Below are positions 9,360-20,308 of a stretch of DNA of 64,000 bases, one piece after another. A model generated the notes under the pieces. The model ran no database searches, was not told the origin of the DNA, and saw nothing but the letters and a program-made list of their open reading frames with translations. Source of the DNA: Paraburkholderia aromaticivorans (GTDB lineage: Bacteria; Pseudomonadota; Gammaproteobacteria; Burkholderiales; Burkholderiaceae); contig NZ_CP022989.1 of the NCBI RefSeq assembly GCF_002278075.1, positions 2,728,001 to 2,792,000 of the forward strand, in the 5' to 3' direction. Position 1 is the first letter of the stretch; the number at the start of each line of letters is the position of its first letter. The translations under genes were made by a program, and so were the position numbers.

Positions 9360-9899
9360 ATGAAAATCGCAAAGAACACCGTCGTGTCGGTCGCTTACAA
9401 GCTGTCGGATGCGCAGGGCAATCTGATTGAAGAAAGCGACGAGCCGATGGTCTATCTGCACGGCGGCTATGATGGCACGTTCCCCAAGATCGAGGAAGAG
9501 CTCGACGGCCACGAGGCCGGCTTCGAGACCCAGATCCAGCTCGAGCCGCAAGACGCGTTCGGCGAATACGATCCCGATCTCGTGAAGATCGAGCCGCGCG
9601 ATCGCTTCCCGGAACCGCTCGAAGTCGGCATGCAATTCGAGGGCACGCCGGAAGAGGGCGACGAGGATCTCGATTCGCTCGTCTACGTGGTGACCGACGT
9701 CGCGGAAGACAAGGTGGTGCTCGACGGTAACCATCCGCTTGCCGGCATGGCGCTGCGTTTCGCGTTGACCGTGAAAGACGTGCGTCCCGCTACCGAAGAC
9801 GAAATCCAGCATGAACACGCGCACGGCGCCGACGGCCTGGAAGTTCTCGACGACGACGAGGACGATGAAGAAGACAAGTCAGGGCCCACGCTGCACTGA
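9360..9899 (+). CDS. slyD: SlyD-type FKBP peptidyl-prolyl cis-trans isomerase
   Basis: This is a 179-residue FKBP-type isomerase with the SlyD arrangement: a split FKBP domain (VVSVAYKLSDAQGNLIEES ... NHPLAGMALRFALTVKDVR) interrupted by an insert-in-flap chaperone domain, at about residues 65-125. SlyD assists protein folding in the cytoplasm and in E. coli delivers nickel through a His/Cys-rich tail. Here the tail has only a few histidines (HEHAHG) followed by a strongly acidic run (DDDEDDEED), so nickel-storage capacity is probably lower. ATG 9360 has GGAG upstream. Confidence 0.93.
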   Translation: MKIAKNTVVSVAYKLSDAQGNLIEESDEPMVYLHGGYDGTFPKIEEELDGHEAGFETQIQLEPQDAFGEYDPDLVKIEPRDRFPEPLEVGMQFEGTPEEGDEDLDSLVYVVTDVAEDKVVLDGNHPLAGMALRFALTVKDVRPATEDEIQHEHAHGADGLEVLDDDEDDEEDKSGPTLH

Positions 9900-11252
9900 G
9901 CTGGCGGGCAGGCCGGGCACGCTTGAAGTAGCGCCTGGCGTGCGCGGCTGCGTAGCGGAAGCGGGCGGAGTGGAAGTGGCCGGCCCGTATCCACCGCCGC
10001 CCTGATCGGCCGGTATGCGCGGTTGCTGATCCAGTTGCGAATCGCCCGGCGACTGCAGCAGCGGCGGCAATTCCGAAGCGGGGCCGAGCGCCGGTACAGC
10101 CGGCATCGAAGCCGCCGGTTCGTCGCGCGGCATTACGGGTTGCGCCGTGGGCATCGGCATTTGCTTTGGCACGTCGCGCACACTCACGCGGAACGGCGGT
10201 TTTCTGCCAAGGTCCGCTTCAACCTGAATCCACTGATTGAGACGGTCATGCGGCGCGAGCGCGACACGCGTGAGATTCGTCACCAGCATTCCCTTGTCGT
10301 TGCGTAGCGGCTGATCGATCACAAAGCCGGCGCTCGCGCGTTCGTCGTCGCAATGAATCACCAGCACCGGTCCGTGGAATATCTGCGCGAGCTTGACGAG
10401 GCTGCGCTTGAATTCCAGGAAGCCGTCGCGGCGGGTGTTGCGCGCAAACCGCAGCCACGCAAAACGGTCGGGGCGTTCGTAACGCTCCGGGTCCGGATCG
10501 CCTTGAATGAACACGACAATCGCGCGCGCGTCGCGACGTTTCGCGAACTCGCCGGCGTGTTCGAGCCAGAACGCGTTGGCGATCACGCGATCTTCGAATT
10601 CGCCATTGCGTCCGCCCGCGGTCAGATAATGATTGTTGGGACTCGGCGCGTTCAGGCCGACGAACACGGTGTCGCCCGCTTGCCAGCGCACGTTCTCGCG
10701 ATACGGGCGAAAGCGCGAGACTTCGCTTTCACGCGTGAGTGCGATCGGGTTCTGCCCCATCGACGTGGCGTCGGCGAAAAGTGTCTGACGCAACAGATCG
10801 AGCCGCTCGACCGGATCGAAGCCGCCGGCCTCGGCCGTGCCGCAATCGGCCCAGTCATGCTGGCCGGGAATGAAGAAGAGGGCGGGCCGCGACGTTTCGA
10901 GCAACGCGTGCCGACGTTCGTACAGCGCGTCGCGGCAGGCCTCTTTCGCGCCCTTCAGATTACCGTCGTACACGATGAACGACATGTCGCGCTCGCGGCT
11001 GATCGCTTCGATCAGCCGCTGCGTCGGGGTTTCGTCGGCGCTGCTTTGCATCGTGTTGGCGATGACCGCGAAGGTGTAGCGCGGCGTGTCGGCGTGGGCC
11101 GCCGGCGCGAAGATTGCCAACCCCGCCGACAACCCCGCCGACAACCCCGCCAGCGGCACGCCGCCTCCCGAGAGCGTGAGGAGGGCGAGAGTCAGCGCCG
11201 CGCGAAGTTTGCGCGGACGCTGCGAGCGCCTGTGTGCGTCAATGATCCGCAT
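9879..11252 (-). CDS. Secreted metallophosphatase-like protein translationally coupled to mutS
   Basis: This is a 457-residue protein with a signal peptide (hydrophobic stretch to about residue 50, ending APAAHAD). Its core resembles the calcineurin-like phosphoesterase fold: [54 protein letters not shown]. Several canonical metal-ligand motifs (DxH, GDxxD, GNHD) are altered, so catalysis is uncertain. The last 100 residues are a Pro/Ala/Gln-rich disordered tail. ATG 11252 overlaps the mutS stop by 14 nt on the same strand, implying coupled translation. Inside the signal peptide, a short repeat encodes LSAGLSAGL. The 3' end overlaps the slyD 3' end by 21 nt, tail to tail. Confidence 0.72.
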   Translation of the reverse strand: MRIIDAHRRSQRPRKLRAALTLALLTLSGGGVPLAGLSAGLSAGLAIFAPAAHADTPRYTFAVIANTMQSSADETPTQRLIEAISRERDMSFIVYDGNLKGAKEACRDALYERRHALLETSRPALFFIPGQHDWADCGTAEAGGFDPVERLDLLRQTLFADATSMGQNPIALTRESEVSRFRPYRENVRWQAGDTVFVGLNAPSPNNHYLTAGGRNGEFEDRVIANAFWLEHAGEFAKRRDARAIVVFIQGDPDPERYERPDRFAWLRFARNTRRDGFLEFKRSLVKLAQIFHGPVLVIHCDDERASAGFVIDQPLRNDKGMLVTNLTRVALAPHDRLNQWIQVEADLGRKPPFRVSVRDVPKQMPMPTAQPVMPRDEPAASMPAVPALGPASELPPLLQSPGDSQLDQQPRIPADQGGGGYGPATSTPPASATQPRTPGATSSVPGLPASSVQRGP

Positions 11253-13923
11253 CCGGCGCCGCGGCCAGTTCATGCAATTCGTACAGCAGGTCGAGTGCTT
11301 CGCGCGGCCGCAAATCGTTCGGATCGATGCCGCGCAAGCGCTCGACGAGCGCCTGCATGGCGGGCGACACAGGCGGCTTCTCCTTCGCGTCGCGCTCGTC
11401 ATCCGCGTCTTCGAGCAGCATTGGCAAGGGCGTGGCGAACAGATCGAGTTGCGGCGCGGGCTGTGCGGCCGACTGCTGTTCGAGATGCGCAAGATGCTTG
11501 CGCGCCGCGCGAATCACCGCATTCGGCACGCCGGCGAGTTGCGCGACCTGCAGACCGTAGCTCTGATTCGCTGGCCCTTCGCTGACTGCGTGCAGGAACA
11601 CGATGCCGTGCCCATGTTCGACCGCCGACAGGTGCACGTTGGCCGCCTGCGCAAACTCCGCCGGCAACTGCGTCAGTTCGAAGTAGTGGGTGGCAAAGAG
11701 TGTATGGCAGCCGTTGTGCGCGAGCAGATGCCGCGCGATGGCCCACGCCAGCGCGAGGCCGTCGAAGGTGGAGGTGCCGCGGCCGATCTCGTCCATCAGC
11801 ACGAGGCTCTGCGGCGTGGCGTCGTTCAGGATCGCGGCGGCCTCGGTCATCTCGACCATGAAGGTGGAGCGGCCGCCGGCGAGGTCGTCCGCCGCGCCGA
11901 TACGCGTGAAGATACGGTCGATCGGGCCGAAGGCGGCGCGCCGCGCGGGCACGTAGCTGCCCACATACGCGAGGAGCGCGATCAGCGCGGTCTGCCGCAT
12001 GAAGGTGGACTTGCCGCCCATGTTCGGACCGGTGATCAGCAGCAGTTTGCGCTCGGGCGTAAGCGTGCAGTCGTTGGCGATGAACTGCTCGACCTGCGCC
12101 TCGACAACCGGATGCCGTCCCTGCTCGATTTCGATGCCGGCCTCCGGCGAGAACGTCGGCGCGACCCAGTCGAGCGCGCGGGCGCGCTCGCCGAAGGCCG
12201 CGAGCAGATCGAGCTCGGCGAGTGCCGAAGCCACCCGCTGGCAATCCGGGATGAAGGGCAGCAGCGCCTGCAGCAACGCGTCATAAAGCGAGCGTTCGCG
12301 GGCGAGCGCGCGTTCCTGCGCGGACAGCGCTTTGTCCTCGAACGTTTTCAGTTCCGGCGTGATGTAGCGCTCGGCGTTCTTCAGGGTCTGACGGCGGCGA
12401 TAGTCGTCCGGCACCTTGTCGGTCTGGCCGCGCGTGACTTCGATATAGAAGCCATGCACCTTGTTGTACTCGACGCGCAGATTGCCGATGCCCGTGCGCG
12501 CGCGCTCGCGGGTTTCGAGGTCGATCAGGAACTGCCCGCAGTTTTCCGAAATATCGCGCAACTCGTCCAGCTCGGCATCGTAGCCGCGCGCGATCACGCC
12601 GCCGTCGCGCACCATGGCCGACGGTTCCTGGGCGACCGCGCGCCTGAGCAGTTCGACGCAGGCTTGCGGCGGCTCGAGCGAAGCGTCGATGCGCGCCAGC
12701 GAATCCGCATTCGGCGAAACGGCCGCGAGCTGCGTGCGCAACTCGGGCAATGCAATGAAGGTATCGCGCAGGCTCGACAGATCGCGAGGCCGCGCCGAGA
12801 GCAGCGCGAGACGCCCGGTGATCCGCTCGATGTCCGAGATCTGCCGCAACGCGCCGCGCAACGCGTCGACGCCCGCGCCCGGCGGCGCGTCGAGCAAGGT
12901 GCCGATCGCCTGCTGGCGCGCTTGCGCCACCGCCGATTCGCGCGGCGGATGATGCAGCCAATGGCGCAGCAGACGGCTGCCCATGGTGGTGCAGCAGGTG
13001 TCGAGGAGCGAACACAGCGTGGGCGACTCGGTGCCGCGCAGTGTTTCCGTCAGTTCGAGGTTGCGGCGCGTGGCGGGGTCGAGGCCGATGTATTCGGACT
13101 CGTATTCGACCTTCAGACTGCGCACGTGACGCAACTGCTGGCCTTGCGTGGCGGCGGCGTACAGCAGCAACGCGCCGGCTGCGCCGCACGCGCAGGTCAG
13201 CGAATGCGCGCCGAAGCCGTCGAGCCCGGCCACTTCCAGCTGATCGCACAAGCGCTGCGTGCCCGAGTTGATGTCGAAGTGCCAGACCGGCACGCGGGTG
13301 AGGGCGCCCGCGTTGACCGGCGGCGTCCAGCTCGCCGAGTCGCTGGGCGTGTCGGCTACCAGAATTTCCGCGGGACGAATCCGTTCGAGCGCGGCCGCCA
13401 CCTGGTCGGGCGCGACTTCGGCGAGGCGCAATGCGCCGCTTGCCAGATTCAGCCACGCGAGGCCGACGCTGGTCGCGACGCCGCGCCGATTGTGGGCGAC
13501 GCACATGGCCAGCAGGTAGACATCGCTCTTGTCGGACAGCAGCGCGGCGTCCGTAAGCGTGCCCGGCGTGACCACGCGCACCACTTTGCGCTCCACCGGG
13601 CCCTTCGACGTAGCCGGATCGCCGATCTGCTCGCAGATCGCGACGGATTCGCCGAGCTTCACGAGCTTGGCCAGATATTGCTCGACCGCGTGGTGCGGCA
13701 CGCCGGCCATCTTGATCGGATTGCCTGCCGACGCGCCCCGTTGCGTGAGTGTCAGATCGAGCAGACGTGCGGCTTTTTCCGCATCTTCGAAAAAGAGTTC
13801 GTAGAAGTCGCCCATCCGGTAGAACACCAGCGTGCCCGGATGATCCGCCTTGATGCGAAGGTACTGCTGCATCATCGGGGTGTGCTGTGCGACGTCGTTG
13901 GCCGCAGCGGTTTGAATGCCCAT
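11239..13923 (-). CDS. mutS: DNA mismatch repair protein MutS
   Basis: This is an 894-residue MutS with all domains. The mismatch-sensing Phe-x-Glu motif ([11 protein letters not shown]) is at about residues 38-48. The connector, lever and clamp domains follow. The ATPase has Walker [13 protein letters not shown] at about residue 635, followed by [21 protein letters not shown]. The last residues end DADH. MutS binds mispaired bases and recruits MutL. Start ATG 13923 has GAGG upstream. The stop overlaps the start of the metallophosphatase-like gene by 14 nt. There is 158 bp to the upstream lplT copy. Confidence 0.98.
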   Translation of the reverse strand: MGIQTAAANDVAQHTPMMQQYLRIKADHPGTLVFYRMGDFYELFFEDAEKAARLLDLTLTQRGASAGNPIKMAGVPHHAVEQYLAKLVKLGESVAICEQIGDPATSKGPVERKVVRVVTPGTLTDAALLSDKSDVYLLAMCVAHNRRGVATSVGLAWLNLASGALRLAEVAPDQVAAALERIRPAEILVADTPSDSASWTPPVNAGALTRVPVWHFDINSGTQRLCDQLEVAGLDGFGAHSLTCACGAAGALLLYAAATQGQQLRHVRSLKVEYESEYIGLDPATRRNLELTETLRGTESPTLCSLLDTCCTTMGSRLLRHWLHHPPRESAVAQARQQAIGTLLDAPPGAGVDALRGALRQISDIERITGRLALLSARPRDLSSLRDTFIALPELRTQLAAVSPNADSLARIDASLEPPQACVELLRRAVAQEPSAMVRDGGVIARGYDAELDELRDISENCGQFLIDLETRERARTGIGNLRVEYNKVHGFYIEVTRGQTDKVPDDYRRRQTLKNAERYITPELKTFEDKALSAQERALARERSLYDALLQALLPFIPDCQRVASALAELDLLAAFGERARALDWVAPTFSPEAGIEIEQGRHPVVEAQVEQFIANDCTLTPERKLLLITGPNMGGKSTFMRQTALIALLAYVGSYVPARRAAFGPIDRIFTRIGAADDLAGGRSTFMVEMTEAAAILNDATPQSLVLMDEIGRGTSTFDGLALAWAIARHLLAHNGCHTLFATHYFELTQLPAEFAQAANVHLSAVEHGHGIVFLHAVSEGPANQSYGLQVAQLAGVPNAVIRAARKHLAHLEQQSAAQPAPQLDLFATPLPMLLEDADDERDAKEKPPVSPAMQALVERLRGIDPNDLRPREALDLLYELHELAAAPDADH

Positions 13924-14081
13924 CCTCGGTGTTTTCTTGCGTTAGCTGTTCAGGGCGTGAGTTTAACCTGTCGCCAGGGGAACGGACCCTGGCGGGACGG
14001 CCAGTCCGCATCGCGAACCCCATGTCCGGGCGGCAACCCGCGCGCGGAGGTCGCCGTGTCGGTGTCATCCTGCGCACGGCC

Positions 14082-15380
14082 TCATTCTTCCACCATCACC
14101 CGCATGTCCACCGTGCGTTCATTCACCGCGCTGCGCCGTTTGGCGAGCCACATCATGAAGGTGATGAACGTGCCGAATACGACAATGATCCACTGCGCTG
14201 GCATCTTCGCAGTGAGCAGCAGCGCATACGCGCCGAGCATCAGCAGCACGGCGAGATTCTGGTTGAAATTCTGCACCGCGATCGAATGTCCCGCGGAGAG
14301 CAGCGTCGCGCCGCGATGCTGGAGAATCGCGTTCATCGGCACGATGAAAAATCCCGACAGCGCTCCGAGCAGGATCATCAGCGGATAGGCGAGCAGAATG
14401 TAGAACGGCAGGACGTAACTGCCGATGCGAATGCCCGAACCCGGCGGGAACAGGTCCTTGTTGTAGAACGCCATGGCGATCGCCACCGCGCCGGTCAGGA
14501 TGCCGATCGGCAACACGCGTAGCGACTGGCGCAGCGGAATCAGCGCGGCCGCGGCCGCCGCGCCCACCGCGATGCCGAGCCCCGTGACGCCTTGCATGAC
14601 CGCCGCCTTCGAGAGCGACAGCCCGAGGTTCACGTTGGCCCATTTGAGCACCAGCAGTTGCAGCGTCACCGCGCCACCCCACATCAGGGTCGTTACCCAC
14701 AGCGCGATCTGTGCGAGTTTGTCGGCCCACAGCACGTTAAAGCAATGGTAGAAATCGCCGACCAGCTTCTTCGGTTCTTTCAGGCGGTTTTCATAACGCG
14801 CGCCGGTGTCGGGAATGAAGATGTTGATCGCGGCGGCGATCGCATACGTCACCATCGTCGCGAACATGGCGAGGTCGGCGGAAGAACGGATCAGCGGCAG
14901 ATGCGCATGCGCGACGAATTTGTCCGCGAAGGTGCTGATCAGCGCGCCGCCCACCATCGTGCCGACAATGGTCGATAGCACCGTGGCCGACTCGAGCCAC
15001 GCGTTCGCCTTGACGAGTTTTTCCGCAGGCAGCAGTTCAGTGAGGATGCCGTACTTGGCCGGCGAATACGCGGCCGCGCCGAAGCCGACCACGCCGTAGG
15101 CAATCATCGGATGAACGCCCGCGATCATCATCAGGCAGCCGCTCGCCTTCAGCGCGTTGGAGACGAACATGACATGCCGCTTTTGCATCGAATCGGCGAA
15201 AGCGCCGACGAACGGCGCGAGCAGCACGTAGGAAACGGTGAAGAAGATCTGCAGCAGCGGCGTGACCCAGGCGGCCGAGCGGATCACGGAGAGCAGCGCG
15301 ATGGCCGCGATCAACAGTGCATTGTCCGCCAGCGACGAAATGAACTGCGCCGCGATGATTGTGTAGAAGCCTTTTTTCAT
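14082..15380 (-). CDS. lplT: LplT-type lysophospholipid transporter (MFS), copy 1
   Basis: This 432-residue, 12-helix major facilitator protein starts MKKGFYTIIAAQFISSLADN, the typical LplT N-terminus. LplT flips lysophospholipids across the inner membrane so that the acyltransferase Aas can re-acylate them. The sequence has the motif FADSMQKRHVMF after helix 2 and VGFGAAAYSPAKYGILTELLP in the next helices. A close paralogue lies at 58076-59383. No aas gene is fused or adjacent, unlike the enterobacterial lplT-aas pair. It lies downstream of suhB, separated by a terminator. Confidence 0.9.
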   Translation of the reverse strand: MKKGFYTIIAAQFISSLADNALLIAAIALLSVIRSAAWVTPLLQIFFTVSYVLLAPFVGAFADSMQKRHVMFVSNALKASGCLMMIAGVHPMIAYGVVGFGAAAYSPAKYGILTELLPAEKLVKANAWLESATVLSTIVGTMVGGALISTFADKFVAHAHLPLIRSSADLAMFATMVTYAIAAAINIFIPDTGARYENRLKEPKKLVGDFYHCFNVLWADKLAQIALWVTTLMWGGAVTLQLLVLKWANVNLGLSLSKAAVMQGVTGLGIAVGAAAAAALIPLRQSLRVLPIGILTGAVAIAMAFYNKDLFPPGSGIRIGSYVLPFYILLAYPLMILLGALSGFFIVPMNAILQHRGATLLSAGHSIAVQNFNQNLAVLLMLGAYALLLTAKMPAQWIIVVFGTFITFMMWLAKRRSAVNERTVDMRVMVEE

Positions 15381-15521
15381 GAAGCGGATCGGAAGCTGCG
15401 CGAGAAGTCAGGCGCAAAGCAGGGCGCAGCGAAAACGCGCGAAACGCAGCCGGCAATCGAGCACGCCGGCGCGGCTTCCCGCTTTGTAGCACGAACGCCC
15501 GCTGCATGCAGGCGCGCCAAT

Positions 15522-15545
15522 GAAAAAGCGGCCGAAGCCGCTTTG
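15522..15545 (-). terminator. Intrinsic terminator of suhB
   Basis: On the minus strand AAAGCGGC-TTCG-GCCGCTTT is followed by further T residues, about 50 nt after the suhB stop. The UUCG tetraloop makes this a stable hairpin. Confidence 0.82.
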
Positions 15546-15591
15546 GTCACAATCCGCGCGCCGGTAAGGAGCCGGCGCCACGCCGCAGGCC

Positions 15592-16395
15592 TTATGCGGG
15601 CTGCTGGCGCGTGCGGCTGTAGCGCGACAGGATCGGGATCATCTGTGCGTAGACCTTCGGGTTGCCCGCAACGATTTCGCCGATGTGCAGGAAATCCGAA
15701 TCACCCGTGTAGTTGCCGACGAGGCCGCCGGCTTCCGTGATCAGCAGGCTGCCCGCGGCGACGTCCCACGGATTCAGGCCTTGCTCGAAGAAGCCGTCCA
15801 TCCGGCCGGCGGCGACGTTCGCCAGATCGAGCGCGGCGGCGCCCGGACGGCGCAGGCCGGCGCAGGCGCCGGTCATTTCAGCGAACTGGCGGCCGTACGC
15901 TTCGAGGCCGTCCTTTTCGCGGAACGGGAAGCCGGTGCCGATCAGGCCGTCGGCCAGACGGTCGCGCTTGGCCACGCGGATGCGGCGATCGTTGAGGAAC
16001 GCGCCACGGCCGCGCGAGGCGGTGAACAGGTCGTTGCGGGTCGGGTCGTAGACCACGGCTTGCGTCACGATGCCCTTGTGAGCCAGCGCGATCGACACGC
16101 AGTAGTACGGGAAACCGTGGATGAAATTGGTGGTGCCGTCGAGCGGATCGATGATCCACTGGTATTCGGATTCATTCTCCGACTCGCCGGATTCTTCGGC
16201 GAGAATGGCGTGATCGGGGTAGGCGGTCTTCAGCGTGTCGATGATCGCCGCTTCAGACGCTTTGTCGACCTCCGTGACGAAATCGTTGTGCTGTTTCTTG
16301 CTGACCTGGATGAGATCGAGGTCGAGCGACGCGCGGTTGATGATCTGGGCTGCGCGGCGCGCGGCCTTCACAGCGATATTGAGCATGGGATGCAT
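15592..16395 (-). CDS. suhB: SuhB inositol-1-monophosphatase
   Basis: The 267-residue length is the same as E. coli SuhB. The metal-binding signatures of the inositol monophosphatase family are present: [17 protein letters not shown] at about residues 82-93, and the C-terminal [15 protein letters not shown]. The enzyme hydrolyses inositol phosphates, and in E. coli SuhB also joins the rRNA antitermination complex. ATG 16395 gives [13 protein letters not shown], the standard N-terminus; an in-frame extension to 16527 is not supported. It is divergent from trmJ. Confidence 0.96.
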   Translation of the reverse strand: MHPMLNIAVKAARRAAQIINRASLDLDLIQVSKKQHNDFVTEVDKASEAAIIDTLKTAYPDHAILAEESGESENESEYQWIIDPLDGTTNFIHGFPYYCVSIALAHKGIVTQAVVYDPTRNDLFTASRGRGAFLNDRRIRVAKRDRLADGLIGTGFPFREKDGLEAYGRQFAEMTGACAGLRRPGAAALDLANVAAGRMDGFFEQGLNPWDVAAGSLLITEAGGLVGNYTGDSDFLHIGEIVAGNPKVYAQMIPILSRYSRTRQQPA

Positions 16396-16804
16396 GAGAC
16401 TGGATCCTTGTGCCGGGGCAGCACGGCTGCTGGCCGGTAAATGAGCGCTAACCTGCGCTAATTGGGCGCCCTCGATGAGGCGCGGAAACAGCACGGAACG
16501 CCCGCCCGGTCCAGGACCGGTGCGCATTCCGCCGACGGAGACGAATTGGATAAGAACGAGGCGCTCATGCCAGGCCGGGCGGCAAAGCTGGACGCGAATT
16601 CCGGTATTTTACCTGAGTCCGGGCGCGGCGGCAGCGTTCGCGGGGCGAGCGGTCATCTTCACGGTTTTTCGCGGCGCGGTTCGGCATTCGCGAGCGCGCG
16701 TGCGGACGCGTTTGTGTGCACATTTTCGTGCGCTCTCGCGTGCAATTCTGACCCGCTGCGGCGTTGGCGCTACCATACGCGTCTTTAGTTTGCTGAATTC
16801 CATC
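16396..16804. other. Divergent intergenic region suhB / trmJ
   Basis: 409 bp without a supported gene. It must hold the promoters of both neighbours. A TACCAT at 16771-16776 is a possible -10 for trmJ, and the reverse complement of ATTTTA at 16606-16611 (TAAAAT) is a possible -10 for suhB. Neither has a convincing -35. Confidence 0.5.
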
Positions 16805-17641
16805 GTGGACCACACCCACCATTCTTCCGATCCCGCCGTAGCCGAGCTGCGCGGCGGCTTCACCTCGACCCGCTTCGTCCTCGTCGAACCGAGCCATCCG
16901 GGCAACGTCGGCGCCGCGGCGCGCGCGCTGAAAACCATGGGTTTTTCGCGGCTAGTGCTGGTATCGCCGCGCGTGCCGCACGTGCAAAGCGATCCGGAGG
17001 CCATCGCCATGGCGAGCGGCGCCGACGACGTGCTGGCGTCCGCGCACATCGTGCCGACGCTCGCCGACGCGCTGAGCGGCGTGCATTGGTCGATCGCGCT
17101 GACTGCCCGGCTGCGCGAATACGGACCGCCGCAATGGACGCCACGTGCCGCGGCAGGCGTCGCGCGCGAGCAGGCGACGCACGGCGAGATCGCTTTGGTG
17201 TTCGGCAACGAGCGCACGGGTTTGTCGAACGAGGATGTGGAGCGGTGCAGCGCGCTCGCGCACATTCCGGCCAATCCGGCCTACAGTTCGCTCAATCTCG
17301 CGCAGGCCGTGCAGGTGCTGGCGTATGAGTTGCGCACCATGTATCTCTCGACCGACAGTGCAACGCTCACGGCCTATTCCGCGCCTCAAGCTGCAGCGGG
17401 GCAGGGTGAGCCGGCCGGTGCGCGGGCGGCGAGCGACGAGATCGAGAGCATGTTCGTGCATCTGGAAAGCGCGCTGGTGGCGCTCGAATTTCTCGACCCG
17501 GCCAATCCGAAGAAGCTGATGTCGCGTTTGCGCCGCCTGTTCGCTCGCTCCGGTCTGGAGCGTGAGGAAGTGAATATCGTGCGCGGTATCGCCAAGCACA
17601 TCCTGTTGAAGACCGGGCGCAAGGACGGTGACGCGTCCTGA
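16805..17641 (+). CDS. trmJ: TrmJ-type tRNA (Cm32/Um32) 2'-O-methyltransferase
   Basis: This 278-residue SPOUT-class methyltransferase has [21 protein letters not shown] near the N-terminus and the knotted SAM-binding C-terminal motifs ([44 protein letters not shown]). TrmJ methylates position 32 of several tRNAs; the product is cytoplasmic. The start is uncertain. GTG 16805 gives MDHTHHSS and fits family length; an in-frame TTG at 16790 is the main alternative, and neither has a clear ribosome-binding site. The C-terminal extension after the knot ([20 protein letters not shown]) is usual for TrmJ. cysE follows on the same strand after 202 bp. Confidence 0.92.
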   Translation: MDHTHHSSDPAVAELRGGFTSTRFVLVEPSHPGNVGAAARALKTMGFSRLVLVSPRVPHVQSDPEAIAMASGADDVLASAHIVPTLADALSGVHWSIALTARLREYGPPQWTPRAAAGVAREQATHGEIALVFGNERTGLSNEDVERCSALAHIPANPAYSSLNLAQAVQVLAYELRTMYLSTDSATLTAYSAPQAAAGQGEPAGARAASDEIESMFVHLESALVALEFLDPANPKKLMSRLRRLFARSGLEREEVNIVRGIAKHILLKTGRKDGDAS

Positions 17642-17730
17642 GAACGGCATGCCGTCGCCAGTGCTTTCCGGCTGGCCGGCGACGACCCCGCGGGCAGCGT
17701 GGGCTTCCGGCAGGTTTTGCGGGTTGGCTC

Positions 17731-17736
17731 TACAAT
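17731..17736 (+). promoter_or_regulatory. Possible cysE promoter -10 (TACAAT)
   Basis: TACAAT lies 108 nt before the cysE start, in the spacer after trmJ. No matching -35 at 16-18 bp is convincing. Confidence 0.35.
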
Positions 17737-17843
17737 CCTCGAAACGTTCTAAGCAAAGCTGCCGGCGTGCTTTGCGGCAAGCCATGCCGTCACGCGTGCC
17801 AGGTCTCGCGTGCAGCCCTTTCTCCCCACGACACAGTCCTGCC

Positions 17844-18683
17844 ATGTTCACGAGACTTCGCGAAGACATCGCCACGATCCGCGAGCGCGACCCCGCCGCC
17901 CGCAGCGCCTGGGAAGTCCTCACGTGTTATCCGGGTCTGCACGCGCTCGTGCTGCACCGGCTCGCGCATGCCTGCTGGCGGGCAAACCGCCGCTGGCTCG
18001 CGCGTTTCGTCTCGCAGATGGCGCGCTTCATGACCGGCATTGAAATCCATCCGGGCGCGACGCTCGGGCGGCGCGTGTTCATCGATCACGGCATGGGCGT
18101 GGTGATCGGCGAAACCGCGCAGGTCGGCGACGACTGCACGATCTACCAGGGCGTGACGCTCGGCGGCACCTCGCTCACGCGCGGGGCGAAGCGGCATCCC
18201 ACGCTCGAGCGCGGCGTGATCGTAGGCGCGGGCGCGAAGGTGCTCGGCGGTTTCACGATCGGCGCGGAAGCGAAGATCGGCTCGAACGCGGTGGTGACCA
18301 AGCCCGTGCCGGCGCGCGGCACGGCGGTGGGCAATCCCGCGCGCATCATCGTGCCGGCGGCGATGGCATCGGAAACGGCTGCGCGCGCGGCGAACGCCGA
18401 TTCCGGCGGCGCCGCGCGCGACGTCAAACGCTCCGCTGGAAGCAGCGGCTTCTGCGCTTACGGCATCACGCCGAATGCGGACGATCCCGTGTCGCTGGCA
18501 ATTCACGGCCTGATCGATCACGCCGCCACGCAAGCGAAGCGCATCGACGAAATCGTCGACGCGCTGGAGCGGCTGGGCACGAGTCTGGAAGGGTTGCAAG
18601 GCGCGGATGCGGCGTTGCTCGATCTGCGGCGTCTGTCGGCTGCGATCGCGGGGAAGGTCGAGGGAGCGGCGGTGGAGCGTTGA
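17844..18683 (+). CDS. cysE: Serine O-acetyltransferase CysE
   Basis: This is a 279-residue serine acetyltransferase of the left-handed beta-helix type, with hexapeptide repeats around [25 protein letters not shown] and the active-site region [12 protein letters not shown]. The enzyme makes O-acetylserine from serine and acetyl-CoA, the first committed step of cysteine synthesis. Start ATG 17844 gives [19 protein letters not shown], the short-N-terminus form of this enzyme. After the beta-helix there is a tail of about 100 residues with a Gly/Ala-rich linker and a predicted coiled coil ([18 protein letters not shown]), longer than the minimal enzyme. Confidence 0.94.
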   Translation: MFTRLREDIATIRERDPAARSAWEVLTCYPGLHALVLHRLAHACWRANRRWLARFVSQMARFMTGIEIHPGATLGRRVFIDHGMGVVIGETAQVGDDCTIYQGVTLGGTSLTRGAKRHPTLERGVIVGAGAKVLGGFTIGAEAKIGSNAVVTKPVPARGTAVGNPARIIVPAAMASETAARAANADSGGAARDVKRSAGSSGFCAYGITPNADDPVSLAIHGLIDHAATQAKRIDEIVDALERLGTSLEGLQGADAALLDLRRLSAAIAGKVEGAAVER

Positions 18684-18691
18684 CGCTTCTG

Positions 18692-18719
18692 GCCGAAGCC
18701 GAAGCCGAAGCCGAAGCCG
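18692..18719. repeat. Hexanucleotide repeat GCCGAA x4
   Basis: Four perfect copies of GCCGAA plus a partial GCCG begin 9 nt after the cysE stop. It is a short simple-sequence tract between cysE and lpxH. Confidence 0.8.
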
Positions 18720-18806
18720 CGTCAAACCGAACGGCCCCCGATTAGCGCCCGCACTTACACGGGGACTCTCACACCATCGCGCGGCGCGAAAGCCGCGCCG
18801 CCACGA

Positions 18807-19604
18807 TCAATTCAACGGCAACGCCCGTATCCCTTCGGCATCGATACGCAGATACCCGCCACGGCGCTCGCCGTGGTCGAGATCCCAATCCGGCAGTACC
18901 CAGCGCGTGCCGCCCGGCTCGCGATGCCGCGCCGGCCGGTGCGTGTGCCCATGAATGATGGTCGCCGTTTTCGACGATTTGAACAACGCGGCCACGGCCG
19001 ACCCGGTCACGTCGTACTTCGGCGAAACCGGCCGCGAGCGGCCTTGCTCGCTTTTCGAGCGCATGTTCTCGGCGAGCTTCTGACGCCAGCGCAGCGGCCA
19101 CGCCAGGAACAGCAGCTGCGCGAACCGGCTACGCCCAAAACGGCGGAACATTTGATAGCCGCGATCCGCGGTGCACAGGCCGTCGCCGTGCGCGAGCGCG
19201 ATACGCGTGCCGAATGCGGTGATCACGAACGGATCGGGCAGCCAGATCGCGCCGGCCGCTTTCATGAAGCGCTTGCCCAGCAGAAAATCGCGGTTGCCGT
19301 GCATGATGTAGAGCGCGATGCCGCGCTCGGACAACGTATGAAGCAGCGCCGCCATGCGCGCGACGAACGGCTCGGCCAGCATGTCGTCGCCGATCCAGTA
19401 CTCGAACAGATCGCCGAGTATGAAAACCGAATCGGCCTGCTCGGCCGTCACGCGGATGAAATGCTCGAACGCTGCGACCGTGTGCGGAATCGCCTCGCTC
19501 AAGTGAATATCGGAGAGGAAAAAAAACGGGCGTGCGGCGTGCGGGCGTTTGCCCTCGCCAGGCACGCCCGCGGCGACGCTTCGCAGCGGCGTTTCTTGCA
19601 GCAT
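18807..19604 (-). CDS. lpxH: UDP-2,3-diacylglucosamine diphosphatase LpxH
   Basis: This 265-residue calcineurin-like phosphoesterase carries the LpxH metal-ligand set: SDIHL at residues 31-35, GDLFEYWIGDD, HGNRDFLLG, LAHGDGLC and IHGHTHRP. LpxH cleaves UDP-2,3-diacylglucosamine to lipid X in lipid A synthesis at the inner-membrane face. The N-terminal 25 residues before the core are a Gly/Pro-containing extension. It is the last gene of a minus-strand run TPR-ppiA-ppiB-lpxH, 58 nt after ppiB. Confidence 0.96.
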   Translation of the reverse strand: MLQETPLRSVAAGVPGEGKRPHAARPFFFLSDIHLSEAIPHTVAAFEHFIRVTAEQADSVFILGDLFEYWIGDDMLAEPFVARMAALLHTLSERGIALYIMHGNRDFLLGKRFMKAAGAIWLPDPFVITAFGTRIALAHGDGLCTADRGYQMFRRFGRSRFAQLLFLAWPLRWRQKLAENMRSKSEQGRSRPVSPKYDVTGSAVAALFKSSKTATIIHGHTHRPARHREPGGTRWVLPDWDLDHGERRGGYLRIDAEGIRALPLN

Positions 19605-19662
19605 TGAAGGTGCCTGATATCAGTTCGAACGGGTCGACGCTTGGTTCACGCTGAGCTCACGC

Positions 19663-20157
19663 TCAGTCGACGATCACGGCCTTTTCGATCACCACGTCGT
19701 CTGCCGGCACGTCCTGATGGAAGCCCTTCGAACCCGTCTTGACCTTCTTGATTTTCTCGACGATGTCCATGCCTTCGACCACCTTGCCGAACACGGCGTA
19801 GCCCCAGCCCTGCGGCGTCGGCGACGAGTGGTTCAGGAAGTCGTTGTCGTTCACGTTGATGAAGAATTGCGCCGTGGCCGAATGCGGGTCGTTCGTGCGC
19901 GCCATGGCGATCGAGCCGTTCACGTTCTTCAGACCGTTGTTCGCTTCGTTGGTGATCGGCTCGGCCGTCGGCTTCTGCTTCATGCCGGGCTCGAAACCGC
20001 CGCCCTGGATCATGAAGCCGTCGATCACGCGGTGAAACACCGTGTTGTCGTAGTGGCCGGCTTTCACGTAGTTGAGGAAGTTTTCAACCGACTTCGGCGC
20101 CTTTTCAGCGTCCAGTTCGAGTTTGATGACGCCGTGGTTCGTATGCAGTTCAACCAT
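19663..20157 (-). CDS. ppiB: Cytoplasmic cyclophilin PpiB
   Basis: The 164-residue length is identical to E. coli PpiB. Cyclophilin signatures are complete: [19 protein letters not shown] with the catalytic arginine, [19 protein letters not shown], and [16 protein letters not shown]. There is no signal peptide, so it is cytoplasmic. It catalyses peptidyl-prolyl cis-trans isomerisation. ATG 20157 is chosen over a longer frame to 20208 because it starts exactly at the family's MVELHTNHG. Confidence 0.97.
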   Translation of the reverse strand: MVELHTNHGVIKLELDAEKAPKSVENFLNYVKAGHYDNTVFHRVIDGFMIQGGGFEPGMKQKPTAEPITNEANNGLKNVNGSIAMARTNDPHSATAQFFINVNDNDFLNHSSPTPQGWGYAVFGKVVEGMDIVEKIKKVKTGSKGFHQDVPADDVVIEKAVIVD

Positions 20158-20308
20158 GATGGAATCCTTTGATGAACGGGGTGGGTAAAAGGCGCGGCGA
20201 GCCGTCATGAGTTGACGTCGGGCCGCGCCGGGGCGTGGATTGAGCGTTGACGCTTTTTATTCAGGCGCGCTGCATGTGGCTGATTGTTGCGCGCCCCGAT
20301 TGCTGCAA

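Noticed and set aside
11086..14388. 1100-residue plus-strand open frame
   Set aside because: It is fully antisense to mutS and parts of its neighbours, with composition typical of reverse reading of high-GC genes.
18781..18801. GC-rich hairpin between cysE and lpxH as a terminator
   Set aside because: The stem GCGGCGCG-N5-CGCGCCGC is real but has no T-run on either strand; too weak to call.
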